From Nocardioides lijunqiniae (GTDB taxonomy: Bacteria; Actinomycetota; Actinomycetes; Propionibacteriales; Nocardioidaceae), in NCBI RefSeq assembly GCF_015024225.1, contig NZ_JACJGM010000002.1, forward strand, positions 1 through 33,495: DNA of 33,495 nt. Reading direction: 5' to 3'. This document shows positions 14,676 through 23,299 of this stretch, piece after piece. Position 1 is the first letter of the stretch. Every line of letters begins with the position of its first letter. A model generated the notes under the pieces. That model was given only the letters and a program-made list of their open reading frames with translations. It did not search any database and was not told where the DNA came from. Both the position numbers and the translations under genes were made by a program.

Positions 14676-16433
14676 TCAGCCGAGCCAGGCGCCGAGGTGT
14701 CGCACCCCGGCACGGCGCGCGAGGAGCCGAGCGACGGACCGGGGGAGTCCGACGGCCACGCTGCCGGTCCGGACGACGACCCGCCGCGTCGCGCGCAGCG
14801 AGGGCCTCACCGCGGCCGGGCCCACGAGGTCCAGGTGACGCCGCTCCTGGCTCGTCGCCGCGCGGAAGGCGCCCACGGAGGTGAACACCGCGGGGTCGCG
14901 GGACCCGCGCGACCACACCACGGCCCAGGACGGCGACCCCCTGTCGGGCCGGCGGTAGACGTTGCCCGAGGCGCGCACCCGCAGCTGTCGCGCGGTGAAC
15001 CTCCCGGAGTAGTCCTCCACGCACAGCAGGCAGTTGGCCGACCTGGACGTGGACACGATGTTGTTGTGGATCTCGATCGGCCCGTTGACCCAGGGCATGG
15101 TCGGGTCGGGTCGCGGCCGACGCGGGTCCCGGCCGGGCGTCCCCTCGTCGGACGGGTCCCGGTCGTCCTGGACGATGTTGAGGGGCCGACCGTTGCCGAC
15201 GATGGTGTTGTTCCAGACGGACACGTCGCTCGTGTTGTTGATCTTGACGCCGTGGTCGGCGTTGCCGGCGACGACGTTGTCGGCGACGACCGCGCGCGCG
15301 GAGATCTCGAGGGACAGCCCGTGGTGCAGGTTGCGGCGCATCGAGGACCCGGTGACGACGATGCCGAAGGACGACTCGTCGAGCCAGAGGCCGGTGCCGG
15401 CGTTGCCGCTGAAGTCGCTGCGCCGGATGACGACGCCTCGCGTGCGGTCGATCTTGAGGCCGCCGGCCACGGGCGAGTAGTTGAACCGCTCGGTGTTGTT
15501 GCGGCGGGCCCGGAGTGCGACGACCCGCAGCCCGTCGGCGTACGTCGCCCCGGCGCCCAGCATGCCGTTGCGGGCCAGCTCGAGATGGCTCAGCGTGGCC
15601 GCGCGTGCGGAGACGTGGAGGCCGGTCGTCGCGTTGTCCAGGATCCGCATGCGCCGCAGGGACACCCGCGGTGCCTCGACCGTGACCGCGCCCATGTGCG
15701 GCACGGACGGCGCGAAGCGCCTGACCCCGATGCCGGTCACCGAGGAGCCGGCGCCCCGGACCGAGATCGCCTTCGCGATGTCACTGGCGCGCACGGACCT
15801 GCCGCGCGGGTCGGTGCCGAGGTAGAGGCGGTCGCCTGCGTCGTCGACGAAGAAGGTGCCGGGGCGCACCCGCGCCCGGGAGGCGACCTGCCGCAGCCGG
15901 GTCCCGCCCACCCACACCTGGTCGGGATGCGCCGCCATGGGATGGGCCCGGTTGAGGAACGACCAGGCCTCCTCGTCGTTGTCAGGCGCCCCCCAGGAGT
16001 AGGTCGGGCTGCTGTCGAACTCCACCCTCCACCCGGAGTGGACGAAGTGCGCGCCCTCCTTGGCCCAGCCCGTGACCGCACGCGAGCCGTCCAGCCAGAC
16101 GCGGCTGCCGGGCGCGCTGCGCAGGCTGATCCGCTTGCCCGCGGGGAGGACGACGCCCTCGTGGTAGGTGCCGCCGTGGACGACGACCCGGTCACCGGAC
16201 CGGGCGCGCCCGACGGCGGCCGAGATGGTCCGCAGCGGCGCCGCGGACGACCCGCTCGCGGAGTCGCGGCCGTGGCGCGCGACGTGGAGCGTGGCCGGGG
16301 CGCGCGCGGCGGGCGCCGCGCCGACGGCTCCCGCCCAGGGGACCGCAGGGGCGGCCACACCGCTCGGGACGAGGGCGACCAGGAGGGCGAGGAGGAGCGC
16401 GCGAGCAGGCGCGCGAAGACCGAGAATCGACAC
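14676..16433 (-). CDS. secreted right-handed parallel beta-helix protein
   Basis: 585 residues. Signal peptide about 1-30 (RAPARALLLALLVALVPSGVAA), then a DUF1565-like entry (LHVARHGRDSASGSSAAPLRTISAAVGRARSGDRVVVHGGTYHEGV), the common start of pectate-lyase-fold proteins. From about 240 to 460 there are repeated helix rungs such as LRRMRILDNATTGLHV, VIRRSDFSGNAGTGLWLDES, VADNVVAGNADHGVKINN and VSVWNNTIVGN. The family includes polysaccharide lyases, epimerases and hydrolases; no catalytic residue set can be assigned. In exopolysaccharide loci such proteins often modify or trim the polymer. It is last in the minus-strand run, 70 bp after the GINT1-like gene. GTG 16433 is chosen because it directly precedes the signal peptide; its ribosome site is weak. 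Confidence 0.82.
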   Translation of the reverse strand: MSILGLRAPARALLLALLVALVPSGVAAPAVPWAGAVGAAPAARAPATLHVARHGRDSASGSSAAPLRTISAAVGRARSGDRVVVHGGTYHEGVVLPAGKRISLRSAPGSRVWLDGSRAVTGWAKEGAHFVHSGWRVEFDSSPTYSWGAPDNDEEAWSFLNRAHPMAAHPDQVWVGGTRLRQVASRARVRPGTFFVDDAGDRLYLGTDPRGRSVRASDIAKAISVRGAGSSVTGIGVRRFAPSVPHMGAVTVEAPRVSLRRMRILDNATTGLHVSARAATLSHLELARNGMLGAGATYADGLRVVALRARRNNTERFNYSPVAGGLKIDRTRGVVIRRSDFSGNAGTGLWLDESSFGIVVTGSSMRRNLHHGLSLEISARAVVADNVVAGNADHGVKINNTSDVSVWNNTIVGNGRPLNIVQDDRDPSDEGTPGRDPRRPRPDPTMPWVNGPIEIHNNIVSTSRSANCLLCVEDYSGRFTARQLRVRASGNVYRRPDRGSPSWAVVWSRGSRDPAVFTSVGAFRAATSQERRHLDLVGPAAVRPSLRATRRVVVRTGSVAVGLPRSVARLLARRAGVRHLGAWLG

Positions 16434-16503
16434 GAGGTGACTTTCTGGAGCCCCGTCGGGGGCCGTGGCTCCATCCTCACGGTCCCACCGGACCCGCCGA
16501 TCG

Positions 16504-18024
16504 TCAAAGGGGGACCGACGTCGCGAGGGTGCGCACGCGGCCGGGCAGCGGGATCCGGAGCGACCGCGAGGACCCGTCGATGACCTCCAGCCGGCCGGCG
16601 CGGTTGAGCGTGTGCAGCCGGGTCCCGGCCCACCCAGGGCCCGCCGTGACCCGGCCGACGACGCGTTGCTCGTAGGCCGTGGGATCCAGCCTGACGACCT
16701 CGGCGAGGGTGAGCGCGGAGCCGTAGCCGCCCGTTCCGTCCTGGGCCGGTCGCACCAGTCGACCCTCACGCTCCACGACCCGCCCGGCGGGCCGGGCGCT
16801 GGCGATGTCGAGCACCACCGGGTTGCCCCGGTGGGCGGTCCAGGGCCCGCGCAGGTCGTCGGCGTGCCAGAGGTGCAGCGCGTCCGAGCACGACCCGCCG
16901 CGGCGGACCGTCGCCGAGAGCCACCAGCGGCCCTGGTGCCGGAACGGCGTCACGTCGTTGGCGTCCAGGTCGCGCAGGAGCACGGAGTGGCGGACCCAGT
17001 GGTGGGGGAAGTCGGCCGCCCGGTAGAGCTCGACGGTGCCGGCCGCCGACGTCTCGGGGATCATCCAGACCTCCCCGTCGTGCTCCAGCACGAACGGGTA
17101 GGAGAGGTGGACGTCGTGCTCGAGCACGCACACCGGGGTGCCCACAGGCCCGTGCTCGTCGAACTCGACGACCGAGACGACGCCGCGACCGACACGGTGG
17201 TCGAAGTCCTCGACGAACAGGTGGGTGCGCCCGGCGACCTGGATCGGGAACGGGTCCGCGTAGAAGTGGTGACCGTCGTCGGGCAGGTCCTGCCACCCCT
17301 CCGCGGGGTGCCGCAGCGAGTCGATCAGTCCGGGCCCGTCCACGAACCGCCAGCCGACCCGCCAGTGGGGGGTGCGGAGCACGGCGCGGGCGGCCCTGCG
17401 CAGAGGGGCGCTCGCCAGCGCTCGCAGCGCCTGCTCGGCGGGCGAGCGGGGGGACGACCGGCCGCCCGCCTCGGTCCCGCCCTCGGGCAGGCGGAGTGAG
17501 TGGCCGGTGACGGCGGCGACGACGAGGCGCACGCACCCGGCGAGCACGTCGTCGAGGGCGGCCGCGGTGACGCCGGGCCTCTCGCTGCCAGGGCGTCCGC
17601 TGGCGACGACGGCGCCGGAGGGATCGACGAGCTCGACCAGGGGGAACCGACCCGCGAGCAGGGCGGCGGCGGCGGCCTCCTCTCCCGCGAGACCGTCGAA
17701 CCTCAGCGACCACTGACGCGTGCTCGTCACGCGCGCCCCGCCGAGGTCGAGGCGCAGCACCCGTCCGGAGTCGGGCGGTCGGGTGCCGAGGTGCGCCAGG
17801 CGGTGTCGCGCCACCCGGGACGACGCGGCGCGGGGAAGCCGGTGGATCCGGCTCTCGATCGCGAGCAGACGCTCGAGGTCGCGCGCCGGTGCGGGCGGAC
17901 CGTCGACCCAGGCGACCCCGACGGCGAGGTCGTCGTACCGGCCGAGCGCCTGCGCCAGGTCGAGGTGCCAGCGTCGTACGCCGGAGGGCGGCAGCCTCAG
18001 CTCGACGTACGTGGTCGCGCTCAT
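16504..18024 (-). CDS. GINT1 N-terminal-like propeller domain protein, probable glycan-related
   Basis: 506 residues. The C-terminal half (about 250-500) matches the pattern of the domain at the N-terminus of plant glucosamine inositolphosphorylceramide transferase 1, also found in bacterial formyltransferase-like proteins: HHFYADPFPI, THLFVEDFDHRVGRGVVSVVEF, VHLSYPFVLEHDGEVWMIPE, ELYRAADFP, ARPAGRVVEREGRLVRPAQDG, TLNRAGRLEVIDGS. It has a GH43-like five-bladed propeller character. The N-terminal half (RLPPSGVRRWHLDLAQAL) resembles the substrate-binding part of formyltransferase-type paralogues but shows no formyltransferase signature. No glycosyltransferase domain is fused. The ATG overlaps the phosphatase stop (ATGA), so it is translationally coupled. 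Likely role in making or modifying the exopolysaccharide; the reaction is unknown. Confidence 0.7.
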   Translation of the reverse strand: MSATTYVELRLPPSGVRRWHLDLAQALGRYDDLAVGVAWVDGPPAPARDLERLLAIESRIHRLPRAASSRVARHRLAHLGTRPPDSGRVLRLDLGGARVTSTRQWSLRFDGLAGEEAAAAALLAGRFPLVELVDPSGAVVASGRPGSERPGVTAAALDDVLAGCVRLVVAAVTGHSLRLPEGGTEAGGRSSPRSPAEQALRALASAPLRRAARAVLRTPHWRVGWRFVDGPGLIDSLRHPAEGWQDLPDDGHHFYADPFPIQVAGRTHLFVEDFDHRVGRGVVSVVEFDEHGPVGTPVCVLEHDVHLSYPFVLEHDGEVWMIPETSAAGTVELYRAADFPHHWVRHSVLLRDLDANDVTPFRHQGRWWLSATVRRGGSCSDALHLWHADDLRGPWTAHRGNPVVLDIASARPAGRVVEREGRLVRPAQDGTGGYGSALTLAEVVRLDPTAYEQRVVGRVTAGPGWAGTRLHTLNRAGRLEVIDGSSRSLRIPLPGRVRTLATSVPL

Positions 18025-18665
18025 GGCAGCGACGCCATGACGCCCCGGGCGAGCGACGTCGCGATGCGCTCGGCGGCCGGGACGACCAGACGGCAGACCA
18101 CCCCGTGCGGCGCCCGCGGCTCGTCGTGCGCGTCCGGCACGTCGTGCGTGTGGACGTCCAGCCGTCGCCAAGGGAGCGCCCGGCTCGTGACGCGCTCGAC
18201 TCCCGGCAGGTCGATGAAGCCGCGCGTGTGGTTCATCTGCGCGACCAGGCTCCTCAGCTGGTCGTCGACGGTGTGGCCCTGGACCCGCGCCGAGGCGGGG
18301 TCGGCCAGCTCGGCGGCCTCGCGGAGGGTGAACGTGCGACCGGTCGATCCGGGCCGCGCGCGCTTGAGGACCTCCGAGCGCAGGCCGCGATCCGCGGTCA
18401 CGACCAGGTCGGCGCGGTCGACCAGCTCGTCGGTCAGCGGGGTGGAGCGGTGCCGGCCGAGCGCGAGCCAGGGGAGGCCCCGTGCCCTGGTCAGCCGCTC
18501 GACGTCCGGGCACACGCCCGCGTCGGTGGTCGCGACGGCACCCGCGCTGAGCACCACGACGTCCGCTCCCAGCCCGTGCGCGGCCAGGGAGTGCTCGAGC
18601 CCCACCGCCATCAGGGGGGAGCGACAGACGTTGGCGGCGCACACCGCGAGGACCGTGAACGTCAT
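18021..18665 (-). CDS. low-molecular-weight protein tyrosine phosphatase family
   Basis: 214 residues. The P-loop CAANVCRS (Cys9, Arg15; C-x5-R) is at the N-terminus and the general-acid motif DVPD lies at 175-178, followed by the usual final helix. Family members are about 150 residues; the extra length is an insertion at about 113-165 (start TFTLREAAELADP), seen in actinobacterial members. In capsule loci the enzyme dephosphorylates the BY-kinase and sometimes the initiating transferase. ATGA overlaps join it to the Wzy gene before it and the GINT1-like gene after it. Its likely target here (13135-14655) lacks a tyrosine cluster, so another substrate is possible. Confidence 0.88.
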   Translation of the reverse strand: MTFTVLAVCAANVCRSPLMAVGLEHSLAAHGLGADVVVLSAGAVATTDAGVCPDVERLTRARGLPWLALGRHRSTPLTDELVDRADLVVTADRGLRSEVLKRARPGSTGRTFTLREAAELADPASARVQGHTVDDQLRSLVAQMNHTRGFIDLPGVERVTSRALPWRRLDVHTHDVPDAHDEPRAPHGVVCRLVVPAAERIATSLARGVMASLP

Positions 18666-19900
18666 GGCTGCTCCTCCAGGAACGGCGGTCGCAGCGCCAG
18701 GGCGACGACCAGGAAGGTGATGCCCGAGGGGGTGGCGTCGAGCACGCCGCTCTCCAGGAAGCTGCGCGAGACCAGCAGGAGCAGCAGCGCGGCCGAGAGC
18801 GAGCGCATCGGCGGTCGGGAGGCCACCACCCGGGCGAACGTGACCAGGACCAGCAGGGCCAGCACCGCCGTCCCGACGACACCGGCCTGCACGTAGGCCG
18901 AGACCCAGGTGCTGTCGAGGATCTGCTCGGTCCGGTACATCGCGGACACGGGGATCTCCTTCACCGACAGGCCCACCCCGAGCAGCTTCTCCGGCGGGGT
19001 GTCGGCGTAGTGGAGGGCGGCGTGCCAGGCGACGGTCCGCGAGTTCAGCGTCAGGACGCCGGCGGAGTCGCCCCGGGTGGCGAAGGCGCTGACGACGGGT
19101 GTGAGGAACACCAGGTACAGCCCCGCGGGGACGGCCAGCAGCCCGCCGCACATCAGGCCGACGGGGACGCGCGGGGCCATCAGGACGAGCACCACCACGG
19201 ACAGCAGGAGGGCGATCACACCGGTGCGCGCGCCCGTCAGCCAGATCACGCCCAGGCACGGCAGGATCGCGGCCACGTCCTGCCAGGTCGCCCAGTGGTG
19301 GACGCAGCGCCACACGAGGCACAGCAGCGGCACGCTCACCAGCAACGAGATCTCGTTGGCGTTCAGCGGGGGCAGCCCTCCGTACAGCCGGCCGGAGGCC
19401 AGCGAGCCGACGCCGGTGACCGAGGCGAAGCCGGCGAGCAGGAGCATCGCGGCGGTGAGGGTGGACAGGAGCTCAGCGACGGGGAAGGCGTGGACCAGGA
19501 AGACCGCCGTGGTCGCGATGAGCACGACGCGAGCCGCCAGGACCACCGTGGGCAGGGCGGAGTCGTGCAGGGCGGCGCCGATCGTCGTGACCCCGAGGTA
19601 GACCGCCAGGAGGGGGAGCGGCCCGACCGGGAACCGCCGCCAGGGGACGCCCCTCGCAGGGGCGGTGGCAGCCAGTGCCAGGGCGGTGACGCCGAGCGCG
19701 GCCTTGGCCAGCACCACGACGTCGACGCCGCCGGAGAAGTAGCTGCCCTTGCGCCACGCCACCGCGGAGACCAGGAGCAGCAGGCACGTCAGCAGCGGCC
19801 GCAGGGCGGGGCGGCTCAGCGGGGAGACGACCGGCGGCGGGGGGCGCCGGGCCGTCGCCGCTCCGACGTCCGTCGTGGCCGCGGCTGCGGTGGGGCTCAC
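18662..19900 (-). CDS. Wzy/O-antigen ligase-like polysaccharide polymerase
   Basis: 412 residues with about ten to eleven predicted membrane helices and a larger periplasmic loop (about 260-325, containing NSRTVAWHAALHYADTPPEKLLGVGLS). The helix with LTGARTGVIALLLSVVVLVL and the following loop are typical of the O-antigen ligase/polymerase superfamily (PF04932 type). Role: joins lipid-linked repeat units outside the membrane. Sequence alone does not fully separate polymerase from ligase; the wzx neighbour and the Wzc-like protein favour polymerase. The GTG start at 19900 overlaps the flippase stop by 4 bp (GTGA). Confidence 0.85.
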   Translation of the reverse strand: MSPTAAAATTDVGAATARRPPPPVVSPLSRPALRPLLTCLLLLVSAVAWRKGSYFSGGVDVVVLAKAALGVTALALAATAPARGVPWRRFPVGPLPLLAVYLGVTTIGAALHDSALPTVVLAARVVLIATTAVFLVHAFPVAELLSTLTAAMLLLAGFASVTGVGSLASGRLYGGLPPLNANEISLLVSVPLLCLVWRCVHHWATWQDVAAILPCLGVIWLTGARTGVIALLLSVVVLVLMAPRVPVGLMCGGLLAVPAGLYLVFLTPVVSAFATRGDSAGVLTLNSRTVAWHAALHYADTPPEKLLGVGLSVKEIPVSAMYRTEQILDSTWVSAYVQAGVVGTAVLALLVLVTFARVVASRPPMRSLSAALLLLLVSRSFLESGVLDATPSGITFLVVALALRPPFLEEQP

Positions 19901-21165
19901 GGGTGCACCGCCCGCTCGCGCGCCGGCAGCGGAAGCTCGGAGCACCGCGGCACGAGCAACCGCTGCCGGCACGCGGCGCCGGCGGCCACGGAACCGGCCG
20001 CCAGCAGCCACGGGGCAGCCCACACCGGGAGTCCCAGCCAGAGCAGGGCGACGGCGGTCGCGGCCAGCCCGCCCAGGGAGTCCGCCACGCGGAGGCCGAG
20101 GACCTTGGCCTGGTCGCCGCGCACGGCTGCCAGGGTGCCGTAGGGCAGCACGGCGGCGCACGACGCGGCGTAGACGGCCCACCCGAGCACCGCGAGCGGC
20201 GCCAGCTCGAAGCGGCCGCCGGTGAGCAGCGGTCCGAGCAGCCCGGTGCCGGCGGTGGCCACGACCGCGACCACGGCGCAGGCGGCGAGCAGCGCGGCGG
20301 CGCCGCGGTCGGCGCGGTGCAGCAGGGCCGACATCGGCTCGTCCCGGCCGGCGGCGTACGACGCGAACAGGTAGGCGCCGACGCCCTGCACGACCATCAT
20401 TGCCGGGGCGGCCAGGAGACGCGCCGCCTCCAGCTCTCCCACGGCGGCCTGACCGGCGGCGACCAGCACCAGCCAGCGCACCAGGTTGAGGGCCGTCGGC
20501 CGGACGAGCTGCTGCACGGCCCGCCACGAACCGAACGCCAGCACGGCTCGGAGCCCGCCCGGTGCGCGCACCGGCAGGGAGCGCTCGGCTCGCGGCAGCG
20601 ACCGCAGGAGCGCCACGCACGCGACGACCTGGCCCACGAGGAGCGCCGCCAGGAAGCTGTCGACCGTCAGCCGGCCGCGGGAGAGCACGACGAGCAGGCA
20701 CAGGGCGGCCAGGAGGGCGCCGGCGTCGACGACGACGAGTCCCCAGAAGCGCCGGCACGCCATCATGGTGCGGCGCAGCAGGTCCGCGACCATGAAGGCG
20801 GCCGTGGCGGCGGCGAACAGGGCCGCCGTCCGCGGGGACAGGTCGCCGGGGCCCCACGACAGGACGAAGGCCGCCCCGGCGGCGCCCGCCACGGCCGCGA
20901 GCGCGAGCCGGGCGAGGGCGGTCCGGATGGCAGGGTCCCGGCGGTCGAGCACCGTCAGCGAGTCGCCGACGAGCCCGCTCGAGACGGAGGTCGCGATGAC
21001 CACCGACCCCAGCAGCAGGGCGAGCTGTCCGAGTCCGTCGGCGCCCAGGGCGCGTGCCGCGAGGAGCTGCAGCAGGAAGCTGCCGAGTGCGAGCGTGGCC
21101 TGTGACGCGACCGCACCGGCGGCCGCGGGCAGCCGGGCCGACGGGGACGCGGTGAGACCCCTCAC
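19897..21165 (-). CDS. Wzx-type lipid-linked oligosaccharide flippase
   Basis: 422 residues with 12 or more hydrophobic segments, a pattern of the polysaccharide-export (MOP superfamily) transporters. The N-terminus ASQATLALGSFLLQLLAARALGADGLGQLALL is characteristic: the first helix followed by an ARxLG..G.G..AL loop. It would flip the undecaprenyl-linked repeat unit to the outer face of the membrane for polymerisation by the downstream Wzy. GTG 21165 overlaps the stop of the preceding glycosyltransferase (GTGA), and the gene ends in a GTGA overlap with wzy, so the three are translated as a coupled block. Confidence 0.88.
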   Translation of the reverse strand: MRGLTASPSARLPAAAGAVASQATLALGSFLLQLLAARALGADGLGQLALLLGSVVIATSVSSGLVGDSLTVLDRRDPAIRTALARLALAAVAGAAGAAFVLSWGPGDLSPRTAALFAAATAAFMVADLLRRTMMACRRFWGLVVVDAGALLAALCLLVVLSRGRLTVDSFLAALLVGQVVACVALLRSLPRAERSLPVRAPGGLRAVLAFGSWRAVQQLVRPTALNLVRWLVLVAAGQAAVGELEAARLLAAPAMMVVQGVGAYLFASYAAGRDEPMSALLHRADRGAAALLAACAVVAVVATAGTGLLGPLLTGGRFELAPLAVLGWAVYAASCAAVLPYGTLAAVRGDQAKVLGLRVADSLGGLAATAVALLWLGLPVWAAPWLLAAGSVAAGAACRQRLLVPRCSELPLPARERAVHP

Positions 21166-22313
21166 CCCACGTCCGCCCGGACGAGACGCCGGCCACTGAC
21201 CCGGCGGCGGGTGGACTCCCCGGACTCCAGCTGCTTGCAGAGCTGCTCGTAGCTGGCGGCGACCTCCAGCCAGTCGTAGCGCTGGGCGGCGCGAGCCCGG
21301 TTGCGGACCCCCCGCTCGCCGGCCGGCCCGGGCTGCCGCTCGGCGGAGAGGAGGAGGTCGGGCAGGTCGTCGGGGCCGGCGAAGTAGGCGCCGTCCCCAC
21401 CGAGCACCTCCCGGTTGAACGACACGTCGTAGGCGATGACGTCGGCGGCGGCTCCCATCGCCCGGAGCAGCGAGGGGTTCGTCCCGCCCACGCTGTGGCC
21501 ATGGAGGTAGGTCAGGCAGTGCGCGTAGAGCTGGTCGAGCTGCTCCTGGTCCCACAGCCCGCCGACCAGCCGGATCCGGGGGTCGCCGTCGGCGGCCCGG
21601 CGGACCCGGGCGGTGTACTCGTCGGCGTAGGGGGCGGAGCCCACGACGAGGAGCGGCAGCTCGGCACCGGAGCGGTGGTAGCCCTCGACGATCTCCGCGA
21701 CGTGGTTCTCGGGCTCGAACCGGGCCACGACCAGGTGGAAGCCACCGGGGCTGAGCCCCAGGTCCGCGAGCCGGTCGCGGGCGGGGCGGACCTGGATCGG
21801 CGCCCCGTAGGAGATCAGCTCGGTCCCCGCCCCGAACTCGTCGGCGTAGTAGTCGGCGATGCCCTGGGCGTCGGCGATGAGGGCGTCGGCCCAGCGCACG
21901 GCGTACGACTCCGCCCACCGGTAGTAGTGCCGCCCCGCCCTGCCCCACTTCGCGCGCTTCCACTCCAGGCCGTCGACGTGCACGGCGACCGGTGTCCCGC
22001 TCAGGCGCAGGAACGGCAGGAGGGGCGCGTTGGCGGAGTTGAAGACGAGGGCGACGTCGTGGCGCCGGTGCGTCATCAGGTGCGCCACCGACAGCGCCGT
22101 GTGGCTCAGCGTCTCCACGGCCTTCCCCTTCAGGCTGGGGAGGTGGACGAGCTGCACGCCGCGGTAGGAGGGCGGGGTGTCACCACCGCCGCGGCAGTAG
22201 ACCGTGACCTCGTGGCCCTGGAGGACCAGGCGCCGCCCGATCTCCTCCACGGCCGTCTCGAAGCCGCCGTAGCAGGCGGGGATCCCACGGGTGCCGAGCA
22301 TGGCGATGCGCAT
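21162..22313 (-). CDS. family 4 glycosyltransferase with DUF1972 N-terminus
   Basis: 383 residues. The start MRIAMLGTRGIPACYGGFETAVEEIG is the hallmark of DUF1972-type GT4 enzymes (rhamnosyl- or related transferases in capsule loci), with the glycine-rich acceptor loop. GT-B C-domain features are VARFEPENHVAEIVEGY, LPLLVVGSAPY and GHSVGGTNPSLLRAMGAAADVIAYDVSFNREV, the nucleotide-sugar site. It would add a sugar to the lipid-linked intermediate in the cytoplasm. ATG 22313 overlaps the preceding stop by one base (TGATG). A DUF1972 member does not fix the donor; rhamnose is only a guess. Confidence 0.9.
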   Translation of the reverse strand: MRIAMLGTRGIPACYGGFETAVEEIGRRLVLQGHEVTVYCRGGGDTPPSYRGVQLVHLPSLKGKAVETLSHTALSVAHLMTHRRHDVALVFNSANAPLLPFLRLSGTPVAVHVDGLEWKRAKWGRAGRHYYRWAESYAVRWADALIADAQGIADYYADEFGAGTELISYGAPIQVRPARDRLADLGLSPGGFHLVVARFEPENHVAEIVEGYHRSGAELPLLVVGSAPYADEYTARVRRAADGDPRIRLVGGLWDQEQLDQLYAHCLTYLHGHSVGGTNPSLLRAMGAAADVIAYDVSFNREVLGGDGAYFAGPDDLPDLLLSAERQPGPAGERGVRNRARAAQRYDWLEVAASYEQLCKQLESGESTRRRVSGRRLVRADVG

Positions 22314-23104
22314 CAGGTCTCCAGGAGGTCGAGGCTGCGGAGCTCGCGCCACCACTTGGCGGACGCGAGCACCAGGAGGGCGGCGTTGACGACCAGGAGC
22401 GACGCGTAGCCGAGGAGGAAGAGCCGCGGCCAGGCCAGGAGCAGGAAGGCCCAGCAGAAGGTCCCGTAGTCGTGGGGCAGCATCAGCCACTTGCGGAGCG
22501 GGTGCTCCGGCCCGGCCGAGGAGTCGAGGCCGGCCGCGACCGCGCCGCGGCGGCGCAGGAACGGCACCAGGATCATGCCGAAGTACGTCGTCATGTCGAC
22601 GACGAGGAACACCAGGGGCACGACCAGCGCCACATCGCTGTCGACCACCGGGAAGCGGAACAGCGACACCAGGACCGCCAGGTGGAGCACGCAGGTCTTC
22701 ACGCAGTCGAGGGTGTGGTCGAGGAACTCGCCGGCCAGCGACCCGCCGCCGCGCAGGCGGGCGAGCTGGCCGTCGACGGAGTCCATCACGTAGCCGAGGG
22801 CGAGGAGCACGGCCACGCCCAGGCCCAGACCGGCCGACGGCTCGTCGACGACGAGCAGCGCCAGTCCGGTGCCGGTCAGACCGGCTCCGACGAGCGTGGC
22901 GGTGTTGGGCGAGAGTCCGACGACGTGCCCGGCGGCCGCCACCCGACGGGCCAGGGGCCGGTTGACGAGCCGCGAGTACGCCGGGGTGCCGCGCGCGGCC
23001 TTCTGGGCGCTCCCGAGCGCCTGGACGTTGGCGCGGTACCAGGCGCGCAGGGTCGGGGGCTCCGGCGTCGGCGGCGTGTGGCTCAACGTGCTCGACACGG
23101 CCAT
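22313..23104 (-). CDS. CDP-alcohol phosphatidyltransferase family membrane enzyme
   Basis: 263 residues. The complete family motif D-x2-D-G-x2-A-R-x8-G-x3-D-x3-D is present: Asp108, Asp111-Gly112, Ala115-Arg116, Gly125, Asp129, Asp133. About six membrane helices surround it. The family transfers a phospho-alcohol between a CDP-alcohol and a second alcohol at the membrane. The unusual N-terminal 65 residues (RAWYRANVQALGSAQKAARGTPAYSRLVNRPLAR) occur in actinobacterial homologues near cytidylyltransferases. A TagD-like cytidylyltransferase under the same kind of operator lies at 24453-24920 and could supply the CDP-alcohol. ATG 23104 follows AGGAGG. It is the first gene of the minus-strand run, with a predicted leader of about 76 bases. 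Confidence 0.88.
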   Translation of the reverse strand: MAVSSTLSHTPPTPEPPTLRAWYRANVQALGSAQKAARGTPAYSRLVNRPLARRVAAAGHVVGLSPNTATLVGAGLTGTGLALLVVDEPSAGLGLGVAVLLALGYVMDSVDGQLARLRGGGSLAGEFLDHTLDCVKTCVLHLAVLVSLFRFPVVDSDVALVVPLVFLVVDMTTYFGMILVPFLRRRGAVAAGLDSSAGPEHPLRKWLMLPHDYGTFCWAFLLLAWPRLFLLGYASLLVVNAALLVLASAKWWRELRSLDLLET

Positions 23105-23186
23105 CGGCCCCCCTCCTGCGGCTAGTCGGACTCCGGACCGGCTCCCCATCCGCCCCGTGCGGGGCCGACGCCTGTCCTGGTGGGCG

Positions 23187-23293
23187 AAGGTAGGAAGGAC
23201 GAGGAGGCTGCGAGCCCCTCCGGCGCGTGACGTCGCCAATTTTGGGGATGGGGGCAGCGGCCGCCCCGGACGAGCACCGGGCGGGACTTCACT
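23187..23293. promoter_or_regulatory. operator 6: shared by divergent CDP-alcohol transferase and glycosyltransferase promoters
   Basis: TCGCCA-ATTT-TGGGGA at 23233-23248 (11 of 12). Rightward, TTCACT (23288-23293) ends 60 bases away and is followed by GGCCGC and the GTG at 23300, so the start point falls on the start codon. Leftward, TACCTT (23192-23187) ends 61 bases away. The -35 position for the rightward promoter reads CCCGGA, not a -35. Confidence 0.7.
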
Positions 23294-23299
23294 GGCCGC

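Noticed and set aside
14673..14686. GGCTC-AGCC-GAGCC hairpin at the wzc/beta-helix junction
   Set aside because: It mostly lies inside the beta-helix coding end and has a short stem, so it was not called as a terminator.
16450..16463. GCCCC-GTCG-GGGGC before the beta-helix gene as an eighth operator
   Set aside because: It lacks the A/T at the inner ends of the half-sites, and the 60-base rule would place the start inside the coding region.
22124..22141. TCCCC and GGGGA arms inside the DUF1972 glycosyltransferase gene
   Set aside because: The spacing between arms is 8 instead of 6 bases and the site is within a coding region with no promoter signal.
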